The notes under the pieces are model-generated. The model did not search any database, was not told the origin of the DNA, and saw only the letters and a list, made by a program, of their open reading frames with translations. The position numbers were made by a program, and so were the translations under genes. 64,000 nt of DNA from an uncultured Caldilineaceae bacterium. Its GTDB lineage: Bacteria; Chloroflexota; Anaerolineae; Caldilineales; Caldilineaceae. Shown in pieces: positions 11,273 through 21,368 of this stretch (positions are counted from its first letter, which is position 1; every line of letters starts with the position of its first letter). The DNA lies in contig OX638330.1 of NCBI GenBank assembly GCA_951812725.1, forward strand, positions 2,294,001-2,358,000, in the 5' to 3' direction.

Positions 11273-12657
11273 TCTGGAGCGGTGGCGGGATCCGATTCGT
11301 CTTCGTTCCCATCCTCACGTTGGCGGCTGTCTGCCGGCAGCTCCACCAAGGCCGAATCGACAGCTCGGCCGGCCACTTGGTCAACTTCATAGCGGACGCC
11401 GTTCAGTTCGACCACGTCTCCAACCACAGGGATGCGGCCCAAGTGTGCCATGATGAGGCCGCCAACGGTATCGACCTCCTCTGCGTCATAGTTGATGTCG
11501 AAATGTTGATTCAATTCATGCAGCAAGAGAGAGCCGTCCACGCGCAGGCGCATGTCGTCTACAAACTCGAACGGGGCCCGTTCTACATCGAATTCGTCCT
11601 GGATTTCACCTACGACCTCTTCCAGCAGGTCTTCGAAGGTGACGATACCGGCGGTGCCACCGAACTCATCGATCACGACTGCGAGGGCGCCTTTTTCAGC
11701 CCGAAATCTTGCCAGCATCAGATCCAGTGAAAGTGTTTCGGGTACGACCATGACTTGCCGGTTCTGCGCCATATTGCGCAGGTCGAGCGGGCCGGCGTCT
11801 GCGCCAATCTGCAGATGGCGGGCCAGGTCCTTGACGTGAAAAAACCCTCTGATACTGTCGAGATCCCCATCGTAAATCGGATAGCGAGAATGATTGGATG
11901 CGCAAACCAGCCGCAGAATTTCCTGTTCAGATTGGTCAGTGGGAATGCCGACAATGCGGGTGCGAGGTGTCATGACCTGGCCAACGGTTCGCTCTCTCAT
12001 GTCCAATATGTTCTCAATGTAGAGCTGTTCGGAGGGCGCGATCAGGCCCTCTTCGAAACTCTCCTCAACGATAAGTTCAAGTTCCTGGGGGGAGATCATG
12101 TGGTCCTGGGCTCCGCGTTCCGGAACACCGAAGGCGCGGGTGATGGCGCGGGCAATTGCGTTGAGGACGTAGATGGCCGGTGAGAAGATGCGTTCAATAA
12201 TCGAGAAAGGGCCGATCACACGCAGGGCGGTAGCCTCCGGTTGCTGAAGCGCCAATGACTTGGGCATCACTTCGCCAAACACTACATGCAAATAGGTCAT
12301 CAGGCCGATGGCGAGCACCAGGGCTGCGCTGTGGGCCGCTGCGACACTAATCAGGCCCATCTCCACCCCGTAATGCTCTAGCAAAGCCAGAAACCATTCG
12401 GCGATGGTGTGTTCGCCGTACATGCCCAACCCGAGACTGGACAGCGTAATGCCCAATTGCGCCATGATGATGAAGCGGGTCTGGCCGCGTGTGTCGGTCA
12501 GTATGCCCATTACTTTGACGGCAGGCGCTGAGCCCTCGTTGGCCATTTGGGCCATACGCGCTCTGGATGAAGCCACGACCGCGAATTCCACAGCTACAAA
12601 GAGGCCGTTAAAGAAGATTAATGCGGTTATGATGAATACAGGAAGCAGATATTCCAC
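11269..12657 (-). CDS. CNNM/CBS-domain membrane protein, CorC/HlyC-type transporter family
   Basis: About 462 residues if started at the GTG at 12657 (GGAG 8 nt upstream), which puts the first membrane helix at the very N-terminus as in relatives; a TTG frame extends to 12717. The order is an N-terminal CNNM (DUF21) domain with about four membrane segments and LNGLFVAVEF-type first helix (here FFNGLFVAVEFAVV), a CBS pair (MTPRTRIVGIP onward), then FGGTAGIVTFEDLLEEVVGEI and a C-terminal CorC/HlyC-associated domain. Family members are linked to Mg/Co efflux and tolerance. It immediately follows a paralogue, so the two probably act as a pair. Confidence 0.88.
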   Translation of the reverse strand: MEYLLPVFIITALIFFNGLFVAVEFAVVASSRARMAQMANEGSAPAVKVMGILTDTRGQTRFIIMAQLGITLSSLGLGMYGEHTIAEWFLALLEHYGVEMGLISVAAAHSAALVLAIGLMTYLHVVFGEVMPKSLALQQPEATALRVIGPFSIIERIFSPAIYVLNAIARAITRAFGVPERGAQDHMISPQELELIVEESFEEGLIAPSEQLYIENILDMRERTVGQVMTPRTRIVGIPTDQSEQEILRLVCASNHSRYPIYDGDLDSIRGFFHVKDLARHLQIGADAGPLDLRNMAQNRQVMVVPETLSLDLMLARFRAEKGALAVVIDEFGGTAGIVTFEDLLEEVVGEIQDEFDVERAPFEFVDDMRLRVDGSLLLHELNQHFDINYDAEEVDTVGGLIMAHLGRIPVVGDVVELNGVRYEVDQVAGRAVDSALVELPADSRQREDGNEDESDPATAPD

Positions 12658-12718
12658 TCGTGTAACTCCAACTGCAGATTCTTCAAGTTTCGTCGCGGCT
12701 TTCAGCCTGACGAACAAA

Positions 12719-14119
12719 CTATGCTCGCTGCGTGCGACTCTGCGTATTTTCCGTGGTTTGGGGCAGATTCGCCTCAGCGCCAGGCGGCAAGGCGACGCTC
12801 ACCTGGGAAATCGCGTAACCGCTAACTTTTTCGACGCGGAAATCATGGTCTTGCAGCCGAACAATCTGGCCCTGTTCGGGTATGGCGCCAAGCTCGCCAA
12901 GTATGGCGCCGCCAAGCGTGTCAACATCTTCATATTCGAGGGGAGAACCTAGAATAGCTGACAGCTCTTCCAGTTCCACATCGCCTGCAAGAGTAAGACG
13001 ACCGTCATTACCCAACGCTACCTCGTGGCTGTCGGCATCAAATTCGTCGGCAATGTCCCCGAATATTTCTTCGATCAGGTCTTCGAATGTCACTATACCG
13101 GCAGTGCCGCCGTATTCGTCGATGACAACGGCCAGATGGTAGTGTTCGCTCTGAAGCCGGCGGAACACCATTTCGACCGATGCGGATTCCGGCACGTAGG
13201 GAGGGACCCGCATAACATCACGGACTCCCCTGTCCTCTCCACATATGTCTTGTTCGCCGCCTGTTGCCATTGGGCCAGAGTCGATGGTAAGGCACAGCAG
13301 ATCTTTAAGGTGGACAACACCGATAATGTTATCGACGGTGTCGTCATAGAGGGGCAGCCGGGAGTGGCTCGATTCGGCGAGCAGGCTTAGCAGGTCGGCT
13401 ACCGGCATGTCCACCGGTGCGGCAAGCAGCTGGGTGCGGGGAACGATCAGATGGCGCAGCGAACGCTGGCGCAACTGCAAAATGTTTTCCAAGAGCTCGG
13501 TTTCGCCCTCTTTGAGCACGCCTCCCGCTCCGCTCTCCTGCACCATCATCAGGATCTCTTCAGGGGCGTGGATGTGGATGCCCTCAGATACTGCTCGCAG
13601 GCCAATCAGGCGTAGAACGAGACGGCCGCTGCCGTTGAAGAACCAGATGAGCGGTTTGAGCAGGACCATGGCCCAACTCACCGGCGAAACGAGCAGAAGG
13701 GCGGTGGGCTCTGGAAATTGAATGCCGACGGTCTTGGGAGCCAGTTCGCTCAAAGCAACCTGGACTACCGTAAGGACGACCAGTACGCTGGTAGCCGCGA
13801 TCGAAACTGCCGCGGCCTGGGCGACAAGGCCGGAACCGCTTAACAGGGGCACCACCATCGGCGTGATGACAGCCTTACCGTAATAGCCTAATATCAGACT
13901 GGAAAGGGTGATTCCCAGCTGGCAGGCGGCGATATAGTTGTCCAGCTGGTCAGGGCTTTCCAGAACAGGCAGGAGCATCTGTGCCGGGCGGCTGCCGGCC
14001 GCGGCATCCTGGGCGACGCGCGCGCGTCGGGCGCCGACCGTTCCGATTTCGGCAGCGACGAAGAGGCCGTTCAGCGTGATAAGTAGAATAACTGTAAATA
14101 TTACGAGGACTACTACCAT
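12719..14119 (-). CDS. CNNM/CBS-domain membrane protein, CorC/HlyC-type (paralogue of downstream gene)
   Basis: 466 residues from the ATG at 14119. It opens with a CNNM helix (VILLITLNGLFVAAEIGTV) and three further membrane segments, then HIHAPEEILMMVQESG, a CBS pair (LIVPRTQLLAAPVDM and a second repeat with EYGGTAGIVTFEDLIEEIFGDI), and a transporter-associated domain ending in a low-complexity tail. The arrangement matches its neighbour, and the two probably arose by tandem duplication. A role in divalent metal export is known for the family and not shown here. The stop lies 61 nt before the preferred start of the next gene. Confidence 0.88.
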   Translation of the reverse strand: MVVVLVIFTVILLITLNGLFVAAEIGTVGARRARVAQDAAAGSRPAQMLLPVLESPDQLDNYIAACQLGITLSSLILGYYGKAVITPMVVPLLSGSGLVAQAAAVSIAATSVLVVLTVVQVALSELAPKTVGIQFPEPTALLLVSPVSWAMVLLKPLIWFFNGSGRLVLRLIGLRAVSEGIHIHAPEEILMMVQESGAGGVLKEGETELLENILQLRQRSLRHLIVPRTQLLAAPVDMPVADLLSLLAESSHSRLPLYDDTVDNIIGVVHLKDLLCLTIDSGPMATGGEQDICGEDRGVRDVMRVPPYVPESASVEMVFRRLQSEHYHLAVVIDEYGGTAGIVTFEDLIEEIFGDIADEFDADSHEVALGNDGRLTLAGDVELEELSAILGSPLEYEDVDTLGGAILGELGAIPEQGQIVRLQDHDFRVEKVSGYAISQVSVALPPGAEANLPQTTENTQSRTQRA

Positions 14120-14438
14120 TTTGTCAGCAACTTAATGCTTGTCTTCTGACCCTTTCTTTGCGTTGCAGATGAAATGACCTTATGAATTACAGATGAAACA
14201 AGCCCGGGCATGGCGCGAATGGGATGAAGGAATAATGTGCTTCATGCTTTGCGTCACAGTTGTTGTGGTGACTTAGCAGTTCCCGGGCCGGTTTGGTTCT
14301 GTCATTACGGGTGAAGTATCATTGGCAGGTCACTGATGGTCCACCTTACTGCCAATGGGGCAGAATTGCGCGTTCGCGAATAACGCACTTTTGGACGGGG
14401 GAACCATCAATCCGACACTGATATCGGAGTTACTGCTG
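14120..14438. other. Intergenic region with an inverted repeat before the UbiA gene
   Basis: A divergent intergenic stretch. The only structure I see is an inverted repeat, CATTGGCAG at 14320-14328 and CTGCCAATG at 14349-14357, with a 20-nt loop. The right arm contains the first in-frame ATG (14355) of the downstream frame. No convincing promoter boxes were found. Confidence 0.5.
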
Positions 14439-15395
14439 ATGGACCGTGCCTCAGAGCAAACGCCTTCCTATTCGGAAGGACAACCCGGTCTTGCCGGCGA
14501 ATCGACGCTGACCTTGGGCCGGCGCCTGGTCTATCTTCTGCGCACCATGCGTCCGAAACAGTGGACCAAGAACGGCTTCGTTCTGGTTGGGCTGATATTC
14601 GATGGCAAGCTGTTGGACCTTCCCCTGGCCCTGACGGCCTTAGCGACTCTCATCTGCTTTTGCGTTGTCTCAAGCAGTGTGTACATCCTGAACGACCTGA
14701 TTGATATCGAGAGGGATCGCGGTCATCCCCGCAAACGCTTGCGGCCCTTAGCGAGCGGTCTGCTCGACCCTGTTTTTGCCAAGGCCGCCATGGTCATTCT
14801 CGGCGCGGCAAGTATTATCGGCGCCGGACTAATTGACATCTATGTCGGTCTGACGCTGGCGGCCTACCTAATCTTGAATGTGGGCTATTGTGTCTACCTC
14901 AAGAATCTGGTAATCATCGATGTAATGATGATTGCAGTGTTTTTCGTCCTCCGAGTCGTTGCCGGTGCGGTGGCAGTGGAAGTCAGCGCCTTCAGCCCCT
15001 GGCTATACATTTGCGTCAGCTTGCTGGCGCTCTTCATTGGGTTCGGCAAACGCCGGCACGAGATAATTCTACTAAAGGATGCTGCATCCGACCATCGCAC
15101 AAGTCTGAAACAGTATAACCAACCATATCTGGATCAGATCATTGGTGTCGTTACGACAAGCGGCCTAATAAGTTACACGTTCTACAGTTTTGAGGCCGAG
15201 ACTGCGCTGGCGGCCCCTTCACAGATGATGATCACTGTCCCGCTCATCGTCTTCGTTGTTTTCCGCTATCTCTACCTGATTCACGTTGAGCAGCGTGGGG
15301 GCGCGCCCGATGATCTGCTGTTCGCAGATCGTCCTCTGCTGGCAGCTGTGATCCTGTGGGTTCTCTCGGTAGTGGCGGTCATCTATGTCGGTTAG
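14439..15395 (+). CDS. UbiA-family prenyltransferase, decaprenyl-phosphate phosphoribosyltransferase-like
   Basis: 318 residues from the ATG at 14439 (GGAG 9 nt upstream); the frame is open from 14355 but those extra 28 residues do not resemble the family. MRPKQWTKNGFVLVGLIFDGKL and NDLIDIERDRGHPRKRLRPLASG form the first Asp-rich substrate motif (NDxxDxxxD) of UbiA enzymes, in the version typical of DPPR synthases that transfer phosphoribose to polyprenyl phosphate. About eight to nine membrane helices follow, with the second polar motif near GFGKRRHEIILL. By analogy it would feed arabinan or other decaprenyl-phosphoryl-sugar synthesis. The epimerase partners (DprE1/DprE2) are absent from the window, so the exact substrate is uncertain. 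Confidence 0.8.
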   Translation: MDRASEQTPSYSEGQPGLAGESTLTLGRRLVYLLRTMRPKQWTKNGFVLVGLIFDGKLLDLPLALTALATLICFCVVSSSVYILNDLIDIERDRGHPRKRLRPLASGLLDPVFAKAAMVILGAASIIGAGLIDIYVGLTLAAYLILNVGYCVYLKNLVIIDVMMIAVFFVLRVVAGAVAVEVSAFSPWLYICVSLLALFIGFGKRRHEIILLKDAASDHRTSLKQYNQPYLDQIIGVVTTSGLISYTFYSFEAETALAAPSQMMITVPLIVFVVFRYLYLIHVEQRGGAPDDLLFADRPLLAAVILWVLSVVAVIYVG

Positions 15396-15436
15396 GAAGG
15401 TGCGGCCGCAGAGTCAGCACCGTCTGTCGAGGCAGC

Positions 15437-17341
15437 CTAGCCTCCTCCTTCGACAAACTGGGCCCAGGCGCCCTCCATGCCGTCACTTGTTACGCCATAG
15501 AAGACGCGCAGTGATGAGCCTTCCTTTAGGGCAAGATCAAAGCGCTCCTTGCCCGCCCTCTTGTCGGAACGGATGAAGCCGACATTTTCCTTCCAGCGAA
15601 TCTGGTCGCGCTTGACAGGGCTGTCTTCGAATTGGGAGATAGCGTAATTCCAGAGCTTGCGGGCTCCTTTGCGAGTGACATTGCTGACGCTGTGGTGATT
15701 CCGCAAGTTCCGTACAACGTAGTAGGTTGTGCCTCCCCGGTTTTCGCTATCCACAATTTCGACACCGTCCTGGGGCAGATAAAAGGGGTCATCTGTTGCA
15801 GTGGATGCCGGGCCGGTGCGGCCCCCCGATTTCTTGGCGCCTGCTCCCTGGTTGGCTCGAGATTTGGGCTCTCCTCCACGTTTTTCTGTCACCGGAACGT
15901 CGTCTGAATCGCCACTGTCGACAAGATCGGCGTTGAGGCCGACGCTCTCCAAGACCAACGCCACAATCTCATCGCGCATGGCCAGACTGGTCTCGGCGTC
16001 ATTGCGCACATAGAATTTGGAGCCGTCAAGACAGTAGGGTTTGGCATCGCCTGCGTCCACGCCTATGCGGAGTACATCAACGCCATCATTGGCCAGGACT
16101 TCGAACCTAGCCTCGAGAGGCGGTGTGAGCCGTTCGGCAACGGCCTGCTGTAGCTCTTTCTGGACCTGTTTTGCGGCCGCGAGACCTTTCACTCGGCCCT
16201 TGCGTGCATTGGCCCCCACGAAAGTCGTGCCGCCGTCGGTGTTGGCAAATGCGCACAGATCGGCAAGTACAACGGTTTGTCGCCCACCTTTCAAATTGGC
16301 AGACTCATGGAAGCTTTGGGTCTGGTTGGGGCCTTCTGTTCGGGCAGCCGCCAAATGATCGACCACTTTTTCAGGTGCACGAAAGGGACGTGTGCGGTCG
16401 AATGAGCGGCTGGCGAAAAGTTCCTTGATTGCATCGAACGAAGGCTCAGGCAAGAGCAGCTCGGTGGCGCGTTCACCCAGGCCAAGGCGCCTGTTGTTGC
16501 GTGGATCGGTGTTCAGGCGGTGGGCGTCGCTGCCCTGGATGCAGTGCATCTTACGGGGGTATTCGGTCTTCGAGCCATTGAAGAAGCGCGAAGTTGCCTT
16601 GCGGCTGCGGCTCTCCAGATCGGTCACTTCGAGTGCGCTGAGGTTTGCGTCCTGGGTATAGGCGATCTTAGTCTGGCCGCCAAAGGGAAAGTTGCGCATC
16701 GCAATGCCGTTTGTGCTATTGGCGTGTGCTGCGATGGCGATGCCGCCTGAATCGACAATTGTCTCGTAGGCGGTAATTACGTCAGTGCTGGCGCCGGTCT
16801 CGGTTGAACCGACGGTCAGTCGGTCTTCAGGCACATTCAGTCGAAGCAGTGTGTGTTCCAAGGCGCGGATTGAGGTGTCCGGAGGGTAGATGGCGAGGAT
16901 GTGAAATCCGAAAGTGGCGGTAAACTCGAATCCGGGCAAAATAATTATTTCGTTGGCCAGTTTGTGCCACTGGTCCAGATGGCTGCGTTCTTCCGACGTG
17001 AGCCGGTTTTCCTCCTGAAGGCGGGTTAGCCACTCTATTTCGCGGCGAATTGCAGCGACACCGGCAACCGTATTGTGATCGGTAATTGCGACGACATCCA
17101 GCCCGCGCTTGCGTGCGGTTGAAAGCCAATCCAGATAGCCGATACCTGGATCTTCATAGTCGTTTGATGCCGGTGTGTGCGTGTGGAGGTCTACCTTGTA
17201 CCAACGCAATCTGCCGGCGCCCTGCCTTGAATTTGCTTGCCCTGATGGGCCCTTCCTGGACCCATTCGGGCCCCCAGCTTCGTTTGATCTTGGTTGTCGG
17301 GCAGGCTGTCCTCCGCCTTTTGCCCTTCGTCTTCTGCTCAT
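15437..17341 (-). CDS. PHP-domain phosphoesterase fused to an AlbA_2/Schlafen-type domain
   Basis: 634 residues. After a basic, Gly/Ser-rich tail of about 45 residues comes a PHP metal-hydrolase domain with metal-site motifs [11 protein letters not shown] (about residue 51), [34 protein letters not shown] and QGSDAHRL. From about residue 330 an AlbA_2/Schlafen-like divergent AAA domain follows ([50 protein letters not shown]). A basic linker leads to a C-terminal region of about 100 residues ([22 protein letters not shown]) that I do not recognise. ATGA overlap with the lon stop codon implies translational coupling. PHP enzymes hydrolyse phosphoesters; a nucleic-acid or nucleotide role is inference from the AlbA_2 domain. 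Confidence 0.8.
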   Translation of the reverse strand: MSRRRRAKGGGQPARQPRSNEAGGPNGSRKGPSGQANSRQGAGRLRWYKVDLHTHTPASNDYEDPGIGYLDWLSTARKRGLDVVAITDHNTVAGVAAIRREIEWLTRLQEENRLTSEERSHLDQWHKLANEIIILPGFEFTATFGFHILAIYPPDTSIRALEHTLLRLNVPEDRLTVGSTETGASTDVITAYETIVDSGGIAIAAHANSTNGIAMRNFPFGGQTKIAYTQDANLSALEVTDLESRSRKATSRFFNGSKTEYPRKMHCIQGSDAHRLNTDPRNNRRLGLGERATELLLPEPSFDAIKELFASRSFDRTRPFRAPEKVVDHLAAARTEGPNQTQSFHESANLKGGRQTVVLADLCAFANTDGGTTFVGANARKGRVKGLAAAKQVQKELQQAVAERLTPPLEARFEVLANDGVDVLRIGVDAGDAKPYCLDGSKFYVRNDAETSLAMRDEIVALVLESVGLNADLVDSGDSDDVPVTEKRGGEPKSRANQGAGAKKSGGRTGPASTATDDPFYLPQDGVEIVDSENRGGTTYYVVRNLRNHHSVSNVTRKGARKLWNYAISQFEDSPVKRDQIRWKENVGFIRSDKRAGKERFDLALKEGSSLRVFYGVTSDGMEGAWAQFVEGGG

Positions 17342-20250
17342 TGGCTACTCTCTATGTCGTGTACTGCCGTTCCAAATGACGAATTAGCTGGTAGGGAAGC
17401 ATACTCGATCTTTTCCAAGGAATCTTTCTGTTCCCCTGCAGCGGCCTGTTCGTTGTGTTTATCCGGCATTTCAGTGGATTCGGGAGGATTTGCCAAGAAC
17501 GACTCTTTCTGGAGAGCTGTTTTCAGTACCTCGTCAACCGTTTCCACCGGGATGAATTTCATTGATTCGCGGACGTTTTCGGGCAGATCTTCCAGGTCGG
17601 CCTCGTTCGCGGCCGGCATGATGATCGTACCCAGCCCCGCTCTGGCGGCGGCCAATACTTTTTCTTTTAAACCGCCGATGCGAAGTACCTTGCCGCGTAG
17701 AGTCACTTCGCCGGTCATACCTATGTCAGGGTGGACAGACCGCCCTGTCAGCAAGCTGGCAATCGCCGTCACCATGGTCACTCCGGCGCTAGGTCCGTCT
17801 TTGGGCAGCGCACCTTCCGGAATGTGCAAATGGAGGTCTACATCTTCAAAGAAGTCGGAGGCGATGCCAAGCTCGCTTGCGCGGCTGCGCACATAACTGA
17901 GCGCGGCTTGCGCGCTTTCTTTCATAACCTCGCCCAACTGTCCTGTGAGCACGAAACCCTTTTTGCCTGGCATTTTGGTTGCTTCGAAGAAAAGGATTTC
18001 GCCGCCTGTCATTGTCCAGGACAAGCCCACCGCCACGCCAGGAATGCTGGTGCGGTCGGCGATTTCTTCCCGCTGAAAACGACGTTTGCCCAGATATTCG
18101 ACCAGCGTGTCGGGCGTGATATGAACGGGCGAAAAGGGCGCCTCGGCTACGGCGCTCAGCTGCGGAAGCGGAACGTCCGAATTCTCCCCGCTATCGGACT
18201 GGCCGTTGGATGCAAGGCCATCGCCGTTGACCTTGGGGTCCTCTACATAGCCCTGTTGGGAGTCAGAGTCATCCAATCCCAGGGGGAGAGGCGCCTGGAT
18301 CCAGTACGGTTGCATGGCAGCGATCGTCGCGGCTACCTTGCGGCAGATTTTGCCAATCGCACGTTCCAGGTTACGGACGCCTGCTTCACGCGTATAGTCG
18401 TGTACGATCTTGTGCAGCGCGGCGTCGTCAAAGACTATTTCACCTTCGCGGAGTCCGTTTTCCTTGATTTGGCGGGCGACCAGATACTGCTGAGCAATCT
18501 TGACCTTTTCGTTCTCGGTGTAACTGCTGAGCTGGATCACTTCCATGCGGTCACGCAGCGGCCCGGGGATGGTATCCAGCACGTTGGCGGTGGTGATAAA
18601 CATGACCTCGCTCAGGTCAAAAGGCACGTCGAGGTAGTGGTCACGAAACTCCCGATTCTGTTCGGGATCCAAGACTTCGAGCAGCGCGCTGGTTGGGTCG
18701 CCGCGGAAATCGCGCCCCAATTTGTCCACCTCATCGAGCATAAAGACCGGATTCTTGGTCTCAACGCGGCGCAAACTCTGGATGATTCGGCCCGGCATCG
18801 ACCCAATGTACGTGCGGCGAAAACCCCGGATTTCGGCTTCGTCGCGCACGCCTCCCAGAGCCAGGCGTATGAATTTGCGATCCATAGCACGGGCAATACT
18901 GATACCAAGGCTGGTCTTGCCCACACCCGGCGGCCCGACAAAGCAGAGCAGTACACCTTCGCGCTCACGGCGAATCTTGTCGTGCGTATCCTCCTCTACT
19001 TCGTCTTCGCGTTGCGCCTTACGGACTGAACGGAGCTTGCGGACCGCCAAGTACTCGACAATGCGGTCCTTGATCTCATCCAGACCGTAGTGGTCCTCTT
19101 CAAGGACGTCACGGGCGTGTGTGATGTCCAGATTGTCCTCGGTGGTTTGCTGCCAAGGCAATGAAACCATCAGATCGAGATAGGTCTTGATGACGCTGTA
19201 CTCGGCCGCCTGAATCGGCATTCGGCGCATCCGGTTCAGTTCGCGCAGAGCCTCCTTGTGCGCCTCGTCCGGCATGCCGGCGGCTGCGATGCGCTCCTCC
19301 AACTCGCGGATATCGGCTTCCTGCTCGTCCTCTTCGCCCAGCTCTTTCTGGATTGCCTTGATCTGCTCGCGCAGAAAGAAGTCTTTTTGCAGCTTTTCCA
19401 TTTCGCCCTGGGCCTGGGACTGAATCTTGTTTCCCAGCTCCATGACGTCGACTTCGTTGTGCAGCAGCTGCGTCAGGCGCAGGAGCTTTTCCTGTACGCT
19501 GTCAATCTCGATGAGTTGCTGGGCGTCGTCCATCTCGAGCCGCATACTGCTGGCGACCAGGTAGGCGAGTTGGCGGGCGTTCTCGACGTTGGCCGCCATT
19601 ACGGCCAGTTCGTCTGGCATCTGCCCGTCCAATTCGACGAGGCGGCGGAACAGGTCCTGTACGGCGCGGGCCGACCCGTCCAACTCCAAGCCCTCTTCCA
19701 GGGTTTCGGGCAGCACTTCCACGCGGGCCCGCAAATAGGGTTTTTCCTGGATGTACTCTTTGAGGCGGATGCGCTCCAGTCCCTGAACGGCCAATCGGAT
19801 CGTGCCGTCGGGGGCCTTCAATACGCGGTGAACCTGCGCGGCTGTGCCGATCTCATAAATCTGCTCGGGCGACGGCTCCTCGACAGACTCGTCCCGGCTT
19901 GTTACCAGCGCGATGATGCGGCTTTGAGGCAGAGACTCTTCGACCAGTTGAATGCTGCGTTGCTGGCCAATGGTCAAGGGAAGCCACATCATCGGATAGA
20001 CGACAAGGCCCCTGAGCGGCAACACTGGCAAATCATCAGCCACGTCGTCCAACTTGGAATTTGGGGGGACTTCGGCCTCCAGCTTTATCTCTGAGGCTTC
20101 TTCTCCTTCCGATTGATCTGGATCGATGTCGGCTTCGGCGGCGGCAGGTGTTTCCGGGCTCTTGCCACTTGCGTCCTGCTCTTCCGGCGCAGTCTCTTGC
20201 TCGTTCTCGATTTCGTTCTGCTCGTCCTTCTCTTCCTGTTCCAAACTCAT
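17338..20250 (-). CDS. lon: ATP-dependent protease La (Lon)
   Basis: 970 residues from the ATG at 20250; the frame is open to 20538 but the extra 96 residues do not look like Lon. An acidic, Glu/Asp-rich extension of about 70 residues precedes the LON substrate-binding domain ([20 protein letters not shown]). The AAA+ module has Walker [14 protein letters not shown], Walker [11 protein letters not shown], and sensor residues in [17 protein letters not shown]. An insert of about 60 residues rich in Ser/Gly/Asp lies between the AAA lid and protease domain. The Ser-Lys protease site is intact ([14 protein letters not shown] with Ser, and [19 protein letters not shown] with Lys). It degrades misfolded and regulatory proteins in the cytoplasm. 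The start codon has only a weak GAG upstream. Confidence 0.95.
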   Translation of the reverse strand: MSLEQEEKDEQNEIENEQETAPEEQDASGKSPETPAAAEADIDPDQSEGEEASEIKLEAEVPPNSKLDDVADDLPVLPLRGLVVYPMMWLPLTIGQQRSIQLVEESLPQSRIIALVTSRDESVEEPSPEQIYEIGTAAQVHRVLKAPDGTIRLAVQGLERIRLKEYIQEKPYLRARVEVLPETLEEGLELDGSARAVQDLFRRLVELDGQMPDELAVMAANVENARQLAYLVASSMRLEMDDAQQLIEIDSVQEKLLRLTQLLHNEVDVMELGNKIQSQAQGEMEKLQKDFFLREQIKAIQKELGEEDEQEADIRELEERIAAAGMPDEAHKEALRELNRMRRMPIQAAEYSVIKTYLDLMVSLPWQQTTEDNLDITHARDVLEEDHYGLDEIKDRIVEYLAVRKLRSVRKAQREDEVEEDTHDKIRREREGVLLCFVGPPGVGKTSLGISIARAMDRKFIRLALGGVRDEAEIRGFRRTYIGSMPGRIIQSLRRVETKNPVFMLDEVDKLGRDFRGDPTSALLEVLDPEQNREFRDHYLDVPFDLSEVMFITTANVLDTIPGPLRDRMEVIQLSSYTENEKVKIAQQYLVARQIKENGLREGEIVFDDAALHKIVHDYTREAGVRNLERAIGKICRKVAATIAAMQPYWIQAPLPLGLDDSDSQQGYVEDPKVNGDGLASNGQSDSGENSDVPLPQLSAVAEAPFSPVHITPDTLVEYLGKRRFQREEIADRTSIPGVAVGLSWTMTGGEILFFEATKMPGKKGFVLTGQLGEVMKESAQAALSYVRSRASELGIASDFFEDVDLHLHIPEGALPKDGPSAGVTMVTAIASLLTGRSVHPDIGMTGEVTLRGKVLRIGGLKEKVLAAARAGLGTIIMPAANEADLEDLPENVRESMKFIPVETVDEVLKTALQKESFLANPPESTEMPDKHNEQAAAGEQKDSLEKIEYASLPANSSFGTAVHDIESSQ

Positions 20251-20810
20251 GTTTTTCTCGACGCGTCTGAAAGGATTTTCGGTTGAGTGGTAAGGGGCGG
20301 TCTTTGGAAAAGCTTCCTGCCTTCCTGTCACTCCACCGGTTTTTCGCCCAGGCGATGTTGCGTATGACTCCCTCTGACTCCGAATGAATCCAAGTTCGAG
20401 TTGCGGTATAGTTGACCAACTCCCCCAAAAATCTACTTCCGACGCTCCAGCTTTACGCAGCAGAAATCGGGCAGAAACCGTAGAATGATTGTACCACAGA
20501 ATGCTGTATGTAAAAGTGTGGGCGCTACCTTTTCTCAAGTATTCGGGGATGGATGTTGCTTCAGATGGCAGGCGGGTGAGGGATTGAAGCTCAATTCCAG
20601 GACAAGGACTGGCTTTTCACATTGGCACTGGCAGACTTCGTCAGCCTATTGCTTTGGGAGGGTCTCAGGTGCTGGAGCAGGTGGCGGGTTGGATTTTTTG
20701 CCTGTGAAAGAAGCGACTAAACAGCCGATTCAGACGACCACCTGCCAGGTTGGGGAGACACTGAAGGACTGACGCACGGCTGCGAAGAAGGCGCGGCGGC
20801 GGGCAGGCGT

Positions 20811-21098
20811 GGTTTTGAGGGGGGCGTTGCGGGGGGAATCCCCCCGCACAAGGGAGGGCCGAAGGCCCGACCGCACAACTGCAGTGGTCAGTGGTCAGTG
20901 ATCAGTGATCAGTGATCAGTAACTTCTGCGGTTGGAGGTCGGTGGTCGGTGGGTTGAAGCGGCATGTGGGGGAGGAGACTCCGTTCGCCAGACACGACGC
21001 TGGGGAAGAGTAAGCACGGTCGGTGAGGGATGGTTTTGGAGGGGGGCGTTGCGGGGGCGCAGCCCCTGCACAAGGGAGGGCCGAAGGCCCGACCGCCC
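20811..21098 (+). repeat. Composite intergenic repeat, element 1 (two hairpin cores, heptamer tract, arm A)
   Basis: Two copies of a conserved core of about 66 bp (20811-20876 and 21032-21098) flank a heptamer tract (20885-20919) and a 110-bp arm (20920-21031). Each core reads GGTTTTG, GGGGGCGTTGC, hairpin 1, ACAAGGGAGG, hairpin 2, then GACCGCCC. Core 1 has hairpin 1 as an 8-bp stem with loop AAT; core 2 has an 8-bp stem with loop GCA at 21051-21069. Hairpin 2 is GGGCC-GAA-GGCCC in both. Arm A is nearly the same as 32644-32754. Confidence 0.88.
20885..20919 (+). repeat. Tandem heptamer TGRTCAG x5
   Basis: Five perfect-length units, two TGGTCAG followed by three TGATCAG, directly before TAACTTCTGCGG. 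The equivalent position in the 32.6-kb element has three GGGTCAG units before the same TAACTTC, so the tract varies in both copy number and unit sequence. Confidence 0.85.
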
Positions 21099-21368
21099 AT
21101 ATGATAATGGAAGGGGCGAGTGACATCTTCGCTTGTCACAGGCAGGGTCGCATTTTAGATGGGGCCGAGAGGTTGGGGATATCGGGGCGGCATGAGAATG
21201 GGGATTTAAGCGACACATGAAATGGGGACACAGAGGGCGCAACCTGTCACTTTTCCCCTTTCACGGCCTATGCTACACTGCAAAGATGGGCGAAAGCGGT
21301 CGGGCCACCGGCACGGTTTTGTCCAGCAGGTCAGCCCCAGTCATATGTCTCTCAGGCAGGAGAATGCC

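Larger units (their letters stand above)
20251..21368. other. Intergenic region holding a composite repeat element
   Basis: About 1.1 kb between the divergent lon and enolase-superfamily genes. Bases 20811-21098 are a composite repeat described separately. I see no supportable gene elsewhere; open frames inside the repeat recur at other copies only because the DNA is repeated. The AGGAG at about 21358 belongs to the next gene. Confidence 0.6.

Noticed and set aside
17731..19029. 432-residue plus-strand frame antisense to lon (and others at 19258-20094)
   Set aside because: Shadow of lon; no motif and no ribosome site.
20885..20919. Heptamer tract considered as a CRISPR array
   Set aside because: The units are 7 bp, contiguous and without unique spacers; no cas genes are present.
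20902..21242. Recurring short frames with similar translations at 20.9, 24.6, 32.7 and 49.8 kb
   Set aside because: They are translations of the hairpin repeat. The likeness comes from repeated DNA, with stop positions and frames not conserved, so they are not a protein family.
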